Origin: Mesorhizobium amorphae CCNWGS0123 | GTDB lineage: Bacteria; Pseudomonadota; Alphaproteobacteria; Rhizobiales; Rhizobiaceae | Assembly (NCBI RefSeq): GCF_001686985.1 | Contig: NZ_CP015318.1 | Coordinates: 5,020,001-5,084,000 of the forward strand | Direction: 5' to 3' | DNA length: 64,000 bases | In this document: piece after piece, positions 8,398 to 15,862 of the stretch | Position numbering within the stretch: position 1 is the stretch's first letter | Layout of the letters: each line of letters starts with the position of its first letter | Program-made: the position numbers and the translations under genes | The notes under the pieces: generated by a model | Told to the model about the DNA's origin: nothing | The model's input: only the letters and a program-made list of their open reading frames with translations | The model's database searches: none

Positions 8398-9252
8398 CTA
8401 TCCGAGAGTGAGCCCGGCCTTGCGCGCTTCCTCACGCAGGAACGGCAGCCCGACCTCGATGACGTCGCGCGGGTCTTCCGCCACCGGGCGCCACACCGCG
8501 AGGCCGCCGGCGATGTCGACGTCGACATGGTTCATGCTTTCCAGCGTGATCGGCCCCTCATAGCCGATATCGGCGATCGCCTTCATGCAGGCAGCCCAGT
8601 TGAGCATGCCGCGTCCCGGCACGCCGCGATTGGCCTCCGACACGTGCACATAGCCGAGGAAGGGTGCTGCCGCCTCGAAGCCGGCGGCAAAGCTCTCCTC
8701 CTCGATATGCATGTGGTAGGTGTCGAGGTGGATGAAGATATTGGACGCGCCGATGCGCTCGATGATCCTCGTTGCATCGATGCCGCGGTTGATCAGATGC
8801 GTCTCATAACGGTTGCAGGGCTCGATGCCGAGCCTCAGGCCGCGTGACTTTGCCGCCTTCGCCGCCCGCTCGAGGAAACGGCACATGCCGTCGATTTCCT
8901 TGCGCGTCGGCGCCCGCCCGGTGGTCTTGCCGATCGTGCCATAGGTGACGCCGCCGAGGGCCTCGGCGCCGACCTCGTTGCAGACCTTGAAGGCCGGTTC
9001 GAGGAAATCCAGCGCCTCGTCCGGCCGCTCGACCACGTCTAGCGCGCGCGGCAGGCCGAGCGACGGGATCAGCTCGACGCCATAGTGATTGGCGAAGGCG
9101 CGGGTGCGCTTGGTGTCGATCTCCTCAGGTCGCAGCAGCGGGATCTCCATCAGCCCGATGCCGTATTCCTTCAGCCGGTCCATCTGCGGCTCGATGCGCG
9201 CCAGGTCCCAGACCGGGGCGATGGCGAAAGTGTGCAGTCCAAAAGTGTTCAT
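8398..9252 (-). CDS. D-allulose/D-tagatose 3-epimerase-like sugar isomerase
   Basis: This 284-residue xylose-isomerase-like TIM barrel (AP_endonuc_2 family) carries the four metal ligands of the ketohexose 3-epimerases. They are Glu in GIEPCNRYETHLIN, Asp in HLDTYHMHIEEESF, His in YVHVSEANRGVPGRG, and Glu in PITLESM. The second and third motifs resemble those of Agrobacterium D-psicose 3-epimerase closely, so interconversion of ketohexoses at C3 is likely. It follows the importer ATPase gene in the same operon with only 5 bp between them. Other ketose epimerases of this fold (for example L-ribulose 3-epimerase) cannot be excluded. Confidence 0.8.
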   Translation of the reverse strand: MNTFGLHTFAIAPVWDLARIEPQMDRLKEYGIGLMEIPLLRPEEIDTKRTRAFANHYGVELIPSLGLPRALDVVERPDEALDFLEPAFKVCNEVGAEALGGVTYGTIGKTTGRAPTRKEIDGMCRFLERAAKAAKSRGLRLGIEPCNRYETHLINRGIDATRIIERIGASNIFIHLDTYHMHIEEESFAAGFEAAAPFLGYVHVSEANRGVPGRGMLNWAACMKAIADIGYEGPITLESMNHVDVDIAGGLAVWRPVAEDPRDVIEVGLPFLREEARKAGLTLG

Positions 9253-9257
9253 AAGGT

Positions 9258-10034
9258 TCAGCCTCGTTGTTCATGCGCCGCCGCGGCGCTGGTATCGCCG
9301 CCGCCGACGATGCGGCTGACGACTTCGTTCATGTTGGTCTTGGCGGTGACGAGATCGGCGTCCGCCCGGCCGTGGCGAAGCACCACGATACGGTCGGTGA
9401 CCGAGAGCACGTCGTTGAGCCGGTGCGAGATCAGGATGACGGCGATGCCTTCCGACCTCAGCCGCCGGATCAGATCGAGCACGCTCTGCACCTCGCGCAC
9501 GGCAAGTGCTGCAGTCGGCTCGTCCATGATCACCAGCTTCGGGTTGAAGGTCAGCGCCCGGGCGATCGCCACCGTCTGCTGCTGGCCGCCCGAGAACGAG
9601 CCGACCGAGCGGTTGATCGAAGGCAGATGCGCGCCGAGCCGCTCGATCATTTTCGCGGCCTGGCGGTCCATCTCGGCCTTGTCGACAATACCCGGAAACA
9701 GGCCGAACAGCTTCTTCGTCGGCTCGCGACCGAGGAAGATGTTGGCGGCCACGTCCTGTTGCTTGGCCAAGGACAGGTCCTGATAGATCATCTCGATGCC
9801 AAGTTCGCGCCGCTGGCCGGGATCGAGCGTGAGAATGTCCTTGCCGTCGAATTCGATCGAGCCGGAATCGGCCCGGTATATACCGGTAATAGTCTTCATC
9901 AGCGTCGACTTGCCGGCGCCATTATCGCCGACGAGGCCGACGACCTCGCCTGCCGCAACCGAAAGGTCGACGCCATGCAGCACGTCGACCGCGCCAAAAC
10001 TCTTGCGAATGCCATGGAGCGAAAGAAGGGTCAT
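9258..10034 (-). CDS. Sugar ABC importer ATPase (single-domain, FrcA-like)
   Basis: This 258-residue ATPase has Walker A GDNGAGKST, signature FSGGQQQTVAIARAL and Walker B KLVIMDEPTAAL. It belongs to the CUT2 (ribose-type) importers but has one nucleotide-binding domain, where RbsA or AlsA has two (about 500 aa), so it probably works as a homodimer like FrcA. The ATG at 10034 overlaps the permease stop by 4 bp. The frame is open further upstream only as a shadow of the permease. Confidence 0.88.
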   Translation of the reverse strand: MTLLSLHGIRKSFGAVDVLHGVDLSVAAGEVVGLVGDNGAGKSTLMKTITGIYRADSGSIEFDGKDILTLDPGQRRELGIEMIYQDLSLAKQQDVAANIFLGREPTKKLFGLFPGIVDKAEMDRQAAKMIERLGAHLPSINRSVGSFSGGQQQTVAIARALTFNPKLVIMDEPTAALAVREVQSVLDLIRRLRSEGIAVILISHRLNDVLSVTDRIVVLRHGRADADLVTAKTNMNEVVSRIVGGGDTSAAAAHEQRG

Positions 10035-11023
10035 ACGCGCGACTCCTTCCGGACCTGATATTGGTCGATGAACACCGCAAGGATCAGCACCGCGCCGATC
10101 GCCATCTGCTGGTAGTAGGACTGCACGGCAAGCAGCGTCAGCCCGTTCTGCAGCACGCCCATGATCAGCGCGCCGATCATCGTGCCGAGGATTGAGGCGC
10201 GGCCGCCGAACAGATTGGTACCGCCGATGATCGCCGCGGTGATCGCGGTCAGCTCGTAATTGATGCCGGCCGTCGGGTCGCCGGCGTTGACGCGGGCGGT
10301 GAACAGCAGGCCGGCAAGGCCAGCGAGCGCCCCGGACAGCGTATAGATGATGCGGCGGTGATGTTCGACGCGGATGCCGGCGGCGCGCGCCGCACCTTCG
10401 CTGTCGCCGAGCGCCAGCGTGTGGCGGCCGAAGCGTGTATAGGCGAGCACGCAATGCGCGACGATGGCCGTCAGCACCAGCAGGATGACCGGCATCGGAA
10501 TGCCGAACGGCCGGCCCTGGCCGATATAGACGATCGCCGCCGGCAGGCCGTAGATCGCCCTGCCCTGCGAAATGACCAGCGCCAGACCACGCGCCAGGCC
10601 GAGCATGCCGAGCGTGACGATGAAGGCGGGCACGAACGCGCGGGTGACCAATTGCCCGTTGATGTAGCCGGCAAGCCCGCCAGCCAGGATGCAGGCGATG
10701 ACCGCAAACACCGACGGCCAGCCGAGATTGACGGCAACGAAGGCGCCGGCCACGCCCGCCAGCCCCATGACCGAGCCGAGCGACAGGTCGAGCCCGCCAG
10801 AACCGATGACGAAGGTGGCCGCGATCGCCAGCACGCCGATCGTCGAGGTCGCCAAAAGGATGTTGAGGAAATTGCTGAGCGACAGGAAGAAGGGCGACAG
10901 AACCGCCATCGCCGCGCTCAGCGCCAGAAGCACGACAAGCGATTCCAGCCTTATGTGGAGCCGTTCGACGGATGCACGCTGCACCCGAGCCCAGAAACCG
11001 GGCTGCGCCATTTCGGAAGCCAT
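10031..11023 (-). CDS. Sugar ABC importer permease (RbsC/AlsC family)
   Basis: This 330-residue CUT2 permease has about eight to ten transmembrane helices. Family motifs include VIGSGGLDLSLGSVMGLAG, the loop YTRFGRHTLALGDSEGAARAAG, and INYELTAITAAIIGGTNLFGG. It would form a homodimeric channel with the single-domain ATPase. It lies after the binding-protein gene, separated by 68 bp holding a perfect hairpin. Confidence 0.9.
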   Translation of the reverse strand: MASEMAQPGFWARVQRASVERLHIRLESLVVLLALSAAMAVLSPFFLSLSNFLNILLATSTIGVLAIAATFVIGSGGLDLSLGSVMGLAGVAGAFVAVNLGWPSVFAVIACILAGGLAGYINGQLVTRAFVPAFIVTLGMLGLARGLALVISQGRAIYGLPAAIVYIGQGRPFGIPMPVILLVLTAIVAHCVLAYTRFGRHTLALGDSEGAARAAGIRVEHHRRIIYTLSGALAGLAGLLFTARVNAGDPTAGINYELTAITAAIIGGTNLFGGRASILGTMIGALIMGVLQNGLTLLAVQSYYQQMAIGAVLILAVFIDQYQVRKESRV

Positions 11024-11050
11024 GTTGCCTCGCTTGCGAGAAAAGAAGTT

Positions 11051-11079
11051 GGCTGGCGCAGGCTAAACCCGCGCCAGCC
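11051..11079 (-). other. Perfect 9-bp stem hairpin between binding-protein and permease genes
   Basis: GGCTGGCGC (11051-11059) and GCGCCAGCC (11071-11079) are perfect reverse complements around an 11-base loop. The hairpin lies just after the binding-protein stop on the minus strand. There is no U-tract after it, so it fits an mRNA-stabilising or attenuating hairpin better than a full terminator. That role is inferred from similar hairpins in other binding-protein/permease operons. Confidence 0.7.
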
Positions 11080-11091
11080 TGTCCGGGAGGA

Positions 11092-12081
11092 CTATTTCAC
11101 ATATTCGAGCATCGGCTCCTTGCCAGCGTCGAGCACATCCTTGGTCAGCACCAGCGTCGGCACGGCGATGTTCTCCTCGACCTTGTCGCCGGCGATCGCC
11201 TTCTTGACGTTCTCGACCGCCTGCTTACCGACCAGATAGGGAAGCTGCGCCACGGAAGCGTTGAGCCGGCCTTCCTTGATCGACTTCACGGCATCCGAAT
11301 TGCCGTCAACGCCGATGATCGTCACCTGCTCGCCCTTGCCGGCGGCATAGACGGATTCGACCGCGCCCAGCGCCATGCCGTCATTGGCGCAGAAGATGGC
11401 GACGAGATCCGGATGCGCGGTCAGCGTGTCGGTCGCGATCGACGCCGCCTTGCCGCGATCCCAGTCGCCGGGCAGCGAGGCGACCACTTCCAGCCCCGGC
11501 GCCAGTTCCTTCAGCTTGTCGGCAAAACCCTTGGCGCGCTTCTCGCCGGTAATGTTGCCCGACAGGCCTTCGATGACCAGCACCGGGCCCTTGGCGTCCT
11601 TGCCGAGCTTGGACACCAGATATTCGGCGCCCTGCCCGCCGGCCGCGACATTGTCGGAGCCGATGCGGAAGGTGATCTTGATGCCTTCCTTGTCGAGCAC
11701 CGCCTGATCGAGATTGCCGTCGAGATCGACGACCTTGATGCCGGCACCCTGCGCCGCCTTCAGGCAGGGCAGCAGATTGGTGGAGTTGATGGCGGCAGTG
11801 ATCATTGCCACGGGCTTGCGCTCGAGCATGGTGTTGCAGAGGTTGAGCTGCGGCTCGGCCGCCTGGTCGCTTTCGGCCGCCTGCTGGAAATACTTCACGC
11901 CGGCTTCCTTGGCGCCATCCTCGACGCCCTGGCCCATCGCGCCCCAGAAAGGATTGGCCAGCGTCTTCATCAGCACGCCGTATTCGCCGTCCTCAGCCTT
12001 CGCCGCACCGATGGCCGAAACCGCCAGAGCGACGCCGAGGGCAAGAGTAAATCGATTTATCTTTAGAACCAATGCTTTCAT
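11092..12081 (-). CDS. Allose/ribose-type periplasmic sugar-binding protein
   Basis: This 329-residue type I periplasmic binding protein has a signal peptide MKALVLKINRFTLALGVALA...GAAKA, and the mature start is EDGEYGVLMKTLANPFWGAM. Segments such as VIEGLSGNITGEKRAKGF, LPGDWDRGKAASIATD and AIFCANDGMALGAVE resemble E. coli AlsB more than RbsB. With the 3-epimerase in the same operon, this suggests a rare hexose (allose, allulose or similar) as ligand; that is an inference. The ATG at 12081 was chosen for the signal peptide and an AGGAAGA-type ribosome binding site. A predicted LacI operator lies inside the signal-peptide codons. Confidence 0.88.
   Translation of the reverse strand: MKALVLKINRFTLALGVALAVSAIGAAKAEDGEYGVLMKTLANPFWGAMGQGVEDGAKEAGVKYFQQAAESDQAAEPQLNLCNTMLERKPVAMITAAINSTNLLPCLKAAQGAGIKVVDLDGNLDQAVLDKEGIKITFRIGSDNVAAGGQGAEYLVSKLGKDAKGPVLVIEGLSGNITGEKRAKGFADKLKELAPGLEVVASLPGDWDRGKAASIATDTLTAHPDLVAIFCANDGMALGAVESVYAAGKGEQVTIIGVDGNSDAVKSIKEGRLNASVAQLPYLVGKQAVENVKKAIAGDKVEENIAVPTLVLTKDVLDAGKEPMLEYVK
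12048..12059. promoter_or_regulatory. Predicted LacI-family operator inside the start of the binding-protein gene
   Basis: TAAATCGATTTA is a perfect 12-bp palindrome centred on CG, the hallmark of LacI-family operators. It lies 22-33 bp downstream of the binding-protein ATG, within codons for the signal peptide. The same core occurs upstream of the adjacent lacI-type gene at 13280-13291. A roadblock or downstream-promoter operator is inferred. Confidence 0.6.
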
Positions 12082-12156
12082 GTCTTCCTCCCTTTTGATG
12101 TCACGCGCCACGAGCCAAAGCCAGGTGCGGCGCCACTTGGTTGTCGACAATGGGGG

Positions 12157-13227
12157 CTATTGTCGGTTTCCTCCCCCGGAATGCGGGCCGCTGCCTGGCG
12201 AGCCAACGGATTCCCGCATCAAAACCTTGCATGGCTCGAGCCGCGCCTTGGGCGGGCCATCCCCGCCATCGATCCTGGCAAACAACACATCCATTGCCTG
12301 GGCGGCGATCTGCCGGACCGGCTGCACAACTGCGGCGATGGCCGGCCATGTCACCTGCATCCATTCGGCATCGTCGAAGCCGACCAGCGAGATGTCGTCC
12401 GGGCAATGCCAGCCGCGCCGGCGGAATTCCGACAGCGCCACCAGCGTGCCCTTGAGGAACAGCGAATAGACCGCCGTCGGTCGTTCACCTCTTTTGGCGC
12501 CCTTGTCGAAATAGTCGTGCAACAGCGCACGCAACGGCTCGACTTCGCTCTCCGAAAGCACGACGTCGATCCGCACGTCCGGCACCAGTTCCAGCGCCTT
12601 GGCGCGAAACCCGTCGAGACGGGCGCGCACCGTCGCTGCCTGCTGACCAAGGCCAATGACTAGGATGTGGCGGTGCCCCTTGCCGATCAGTTCGCGCGCC
12701 ACCTCGGCGCTGGCGGCAGCACTGTCGGCCGAGACCGTGTCGAAGGCATCGTCGGCAAGCACCCGGTCGATCAGCACACCGGTCATGCCATTGGCCTTCA
12801 TGAAGCCGGCTGCCGGGCCATGCTCATTGCGCACCGGCGCCAGTACCACGCCGGCGACCCGCCAGTCATGCATGCGCGCAAGGACTTCCTTCTCGCGTGC
12901 TTCCGACTCACGGCTTGAGGCAGCCACCAGCGTGTAGCCGCGCTGCTCGGCAAGGCCCTCGAGTTCGCTGACCATCTGGCCGAAGAATTCGCTCTCGAAT
13001 TCGGGCATGATGGCGCCGATGATGCGGCGCTTCGCCCGCCGCATGTCGGAGGCCAGCGGATCGACACGGTAGCCCAAATGCTCGACGGCATCGAAGACAC
13101 GCTGCGCATTTTCGGGCTTCACCGTGGTGACGCCCGCCAGAACCTTGGAGACCGTGGCCGCGGACACGCCGGCGCGGCTAGCCACGTCGTGGATCGACGA
13201 ACGCCGCTGGGCTTGCCGATGCGCCAT
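12157..13227 (-). CDS. LacI-family transcriptional regulator
   Basis: This 356-residue regulator has an N-terminal LacI helix-turn-helix (SIHDVASRAGVSAATVSKVL, followed by the hinge-type PENAQRVFDAVEHLGYR) and a periplasmic-binding-like sensor domain. It includes the GFDDAEWMQVTWPAIAAVVQP dimer and effector region. It lies directly upstream of the sugar importer operon on the same strand (75 bp to the binding-protein ATG) and diverges from the dehydrogenase gene. Palindromes centred on CG flank it on both sides, so it likely represses the importer, the dehydrogenase and itself, with relief by the transported sugar. Confidence 0.9.
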   Translation of the reverse strand: MAHRQAQRRSSIHDVASRAGVSAATVSKVLAGVTTVKPENAQRVFDAVEHLGYRVDPLASDMRRAKRRIIGAIMPEFESEFFGQMVSELEGLAEQRGYTLVAASSRESEAREKEVLARMHDWRVAGVVLAPVRNEHGPAAGFMKANGMTGVLIDRVLADDAFDTVSADSAAASAEVARELIGKGHRHILVIGLGQQAATVRARLDGFRAKALELVPDVRIDVVLSESEVEPLRALLHDYFDKGAKRGERPTAVYSLFLKGTLVALSEFRRRGWHCPDDISLVGFDDAEWMQVTWPAIAAVVQPVRQIAAQAMDVLFARIDGGDGPPKARLEPCKVLMRESVGSPGSGPHSGGGNRQ

Positions 13228-13279
13228 TATCCTACTCCCGAGGGCAGGTCACTGCCCCTGCCGCGCCGTTGGTAATCGA

Positions 13280-13312
13280 TAAATCGATTTTTCGCAGTTG
13301 TAAATCGTTTAA
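13280..13312. promoter_or_regulatory. Pair of predicted LacI-family operators in the divergent promoter region
   Basis: TAAATCGATTTT (13280-13291) and TAAATCGTTTAA (13301-13312) match the perfect palindrome at 12048-12059 at 11 and 10 of 12 positions. Their centres are exactly 21 bp apart, two helical turns, so two dimers could sit on the same face. They lie between the lacI-type gene and the divergent dehydrogenase gene. Confidence 0.65.
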
Positions 13313-13368
13313 TCATGCGTAAAACACAGAGGTGAATGGCGTGATACGATCGCGCCAGGAGGAGCATC

Positions 13369-14400
13369 ATGCCCGACAATGCTTTGCCGCTGGTCATCAG
13401 CGCGCCCGAGCCCCGCACGCTCGACCTGATCTTCACGCCGCCGCAGCTGGCGCTTTTTCGCAAGAAGTATCGCATCGTCGAAACAACGCCCGAAGGCGTC
13501 GCCGGGTTGCCGCCGGATGTGCTGGCCGCGGCGCGCTACATCGTCGGCCAGCCACCGATCGCGCCTGAGACACTCGAAAGCCTGAAGGCGCTGCGCTGCA
13601 TCTTCAATGTCGAGACCAACCTCCTCAACAACATGCCTTACGAGACGCTGTTTCAGCGCGGCATCCATGTCGTCACCACCGGGCTGGTGTTTGCCGAGCC
13701 GGTGGCCGAACTCGGCCTTGCCATGGCGCTCAACCTTGCGCGCGGCATCGTCGATGCCGACGTCGCCTTCCGGCAGGGCAAGGAACTGTGGGGCGGCGAC
13801 GGCAACCAGAAAGCGCGGCTGCTGTCGGGCGCCGATGTCGGCATCATCGGCTTCGGCGACCTTGGGCGTGCACTGAATCGCCTGCTGTCCGGCTTCCGAA
13901 CCAGGACAAAAGTCTTCGACCCCTGGCTGCCGCCATCGATCCTCATCGACAATGGCGTCGAGCCGGCCTCGCTCGATGATGTCCTGTCCACCAGCGACTT
14001 CGTCTTCGTCGTCGCCTCGGTGACCAGCGAGAACCAGGGCTTTCTCGGCGCCGACGCCTTCACGAAAATGCGTGAAGGGGCAGCCTTCATCCTGCTCAGC
14101 CGCGCCGGTGTCGTCGACTTTCAGGCGTTGATGGACGCTGTCCGCAGCGGCCACATCGTCGCCGCCAGCGACGTCTTCCCGGAAGAGCCGCTGGCTCGAG
14201 ACCATCCCGTGCGCGCCCTGCCCGGCTTCCTGCGCTCGGCCCACCGCGCCGGAGCGCTCGACATCGCCTTCAAGCGCATGGGCGACATGGTGCTGGAGGA
14301 CATGGATCTGATCGACCGCGGCCTACCGCCGCTGCGCTCGAAGCGCGCCGAGCGCGAGACCGTTTCTAGGATGCGCTCGAAGCCGGTGGACAAGAACTGA
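13369..14400 (+). CDS. D-2-hydroxyacid dehydrogenase family protein
   Basis: This 343-residue NAD-dependent dehydrogenase has a Rossmann motif in VGIIGFGDLGRAL (GxGxxG). The family catalytic residues are Arg in LLSRAGVVDF, Glu in DVFPEEPLA, and His in LRSAHRAGAL. It would reduce a 2-keto acid or oxidise a 2-hydroxy acid; the substrate cannot be read from sequence. It diverges from the LacI-type regulator and shares its predicted operators, so it probably belongs to the same sugar or sugar-acid pathway. It converges with the GntR gene downstream; the 52 bp between them show no clear terminator. Confidence 0.85.
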   Translation: MPDNALPLVISAPEPRTLDLIFTPPQLALFRKKYRIVETTPEGVAGLPPDVLAAARYIVGQPPIAPETLESLKALRCIFNVETNLLNNMPYETLFQRGIHVVTTGLVFAEPVAELGLAMALNLARGIVDADVAFRQGKELWGGDGNQKARLLSGADVGIIGFGDLGRALNRLLSGFRTRTKVFDPWLPPSILIDNGVEPASLDDVLSTSDFVFVVASVTSENQGFLGADAFTKMREGAAFILLSRAGVVDFQALMDAVRSGHIVAASDVFPEEPLARDHPVRALPGFLRSAHRAGALDIAFKRMGDMVLEDMDLIDRGLPPLRSKRAERETVSRMRSKPVDKN

Positions 14401-14452
14401 TCTGATCAATCGTGGCTCGGCGACGCTGCCGCCCGCAAGATCGGACCCGATG

Positions 14453-15133
14453 CTAGTCGAGTGAGCCGAGCCGAAGCGCGTTGCGCGCGATCTTCCAGGC
14501 GGATTCGACATGCCGCCGCGCCGCGGCCTCGGCCTCTTCCGGCTTGCGTGAGCGGATGGCATCCATGATCCCGGTCATTTCGGCGATCGCCGGCTCACGG
14601 CGGTTCTCCGAGGCGATGGTCATGGAGCGCAACTGGTTGATGCGGACATTCAGCCCGTTGACGATTTCCCAAGCAATGCGTTTGTCCGCCGCCTCGAAGA
14701 GCACCTCATAGAATTTGGCCGTCGCTCGCATCACCTCGACCGGCTGCCCCGACGCCCATGCGTCGAACAGATTGGCCAGCGCGCTGTCCAGCAAGGAAAT
14801 CTGCTCGTCCGTGGCCGACATGGCGCAGGCCCGCGCGGCGATGCCCTCCAGCAGCGCCCGCAATTCATAGATCTCGTCGGTGCGGCCGAGATCGGGCTTG
14901 GCCACGGCAGGCCCATGGCCCGGGATCATCTGCACCAGGCCTTCCGCCTCCAACTGCCGCAGAACCTCGCGCACCACCGACCGGCTGACGCCAAGCTGGT
15001 CGCAGAGCGGCCGCTCGACCAGCCGCTCGCCCGGCTGGAAATGGAAATCCATGATCGCCTCGCGCATGCGCTCCAGCGCCAGCGTTCTCAGCGTCTTGGC
15101 GGAGCGGTCGATCCGCAGCGTATCGTCTGACAT
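14453..15133 (-). CDS. GntR-family regulator, FadR/FCD subfamily
   Basis: This 226-residue regulator has an N-terminal winged helix (ERPLCDQLGVSRSVVREVLRQL) and a C-terminal all-helical FCD ligand domain (EIYELRALLEGIAARACA onward). The FCD His ligand near the C-terminus (ARRHVESAW) is visible. The ATG at 15133 is preceded by a strong GGAGGCGGAG ribosome binding site; the longer open frame upstream is not protein-like. It diverges from the monooxygenase/importer operon across 141 bp that contain a palindromic TGGTATACCA operator, so it is the probable repressor of that operon. Confidence 0.9.
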   Translation of the reverse strand: MSDDTLRIDRSAKTLRTLALERMREAIMDFHFQPGERLVERPLCDQLGVSRSVVREVLRQLEAEGLVQMIPGHGPAVAKPDLGRTDEIYELRALLEGIAARACAMSATDEQISLLDSALANLFDAWASGQPVEVMRATAKFYEVLFEAADKRIAWEIVNGLNVRINQLRSMTIASENRREPAIAEMTGIMDAIRSRKPEEAEAAARRHVESAWKIARNALRLGSLD

Positions 15134-15180
15134 TTTCTCTCCGCCTCCTCGCGCTGCCACAAAACAGATTCCATGACCGG

Positions 15181-15219
15181 TTGACAAGGTTCTTGGCGCT
15201 CCATAGCATGGTATACCAT
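15181..15219 (+). promoter_or_regulatory. Predicted promoter and GntR operator of the eight-gene operon
   Basis: A consensus -35 box TTGACA (15181-15186) is followed after 17 bp by TAGCAT (15204-15209) as -10. The perfect 12-bp palindrome ATGGTATACCAT (15208-15219) overlaps the -10 and start site. It contains TGGT-N2-ACCA, the usual core for FadR/FCD-type GntR repressors. The geometry means repressor binding would block RNA polymerase. Confidence 0.75.
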
Positions 15220-15274
15220 AAGACGATATAGGGATGGCGGCGTTGCATGGCGCCGTCGCGACCAAGGACATCTG

Positions 15275-15862
15275 ATGAAACCAGCCATTCGAAAGACCGT
15301 CACCTACATCGAGAACACGCTGATCGAGGGCGGCAAGACGGCACCCCGGCCGCTGCGTCTGATCGGCGTCGCCGCGGTGCTGACGAACCCCTGGGCCGGA
15401 CGCGGTTTCACCGAAGATCTTTCGCCTGAGATCCGCGCCATCGCTCCCGTCCTGGGCGAATTGTTGACGCGGGAAATCATCGCCGTCGCGGGTTCGGGCG
15501 AAGCCATCGAAGGCTATGGCAAGGCCGCCATCTGCGGCACGTCGGGCGAGATCGAGCATGCATCGGCGCTGATCCACACGCTACATTTCGGCAACCACTA
15601 TCGCCGCGCCGTCGGCGCCAAGACCTATCTCGCCTTCACCAATCTGCGCGGCGGACCGAACACGCCGATCATGATCCCGCTGATGGACAAGAACGACGAA
15701 GGCCGCCGCTCTCACTATCTGACCGTGCATTTCCAGATCGGCGATGCGCCCGCCCCCGACGAACTGGTGGTGGCGCTCGGCGCCTCCATCGGCGGCCGTC
15801 CGCACCATCGCATCGGCGACCGCTATCAGGATCTCAAGGAGGTCGGTGATTTGCATGGCTGA
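15275..15862 (+). CDS. AA_synth (DUF1185) family protein
   Basis: This 195-residue protein belongs to the amino-acid-synthesis family (PF06684, formerly DUF1185), whose reaction is not established. Recognisable segments are IRAIAPVLGELLTREI, IEGYGKAAICGTSGEIEHA, FTNLRGGPNTPIMIPLMDK and ALGASIGGRPHHRIGDRY. It has no signal peptide or membrane segment, so it is cytoplasmic. It is the first gene of the operon and overlaps the fusion gene by 8 bp. Proteins of this family occur beside flavin monooxygenase genes, and here it presumably acts on a pathway intermediate; the function is unknown. Confidence 0.8.
   Translation: MKPAIRKTVTYIENTLIEGGKTAPRPLRLIGVAAVLTNPWAGRGFTEDLSPEIRAIAPVLGELLTREIIAVAGSGEAIEGYGKAAICGTSGEIEHASALIHTLHFGNHYRRAVGAKTYLAFTNLRGGPNTPIMIPLMDKNDEGRRSHYLTVHFQIGDAPAPDELVVALGASIGGRPHHRIGDRYQDLKEVGDLHG

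Noticed and set aside
14401..14452. Bidirectional terminator between the dehydrogenase and GntR genes
   Set aside because: No stable stem with a U-tract is visible in the 52 bp.
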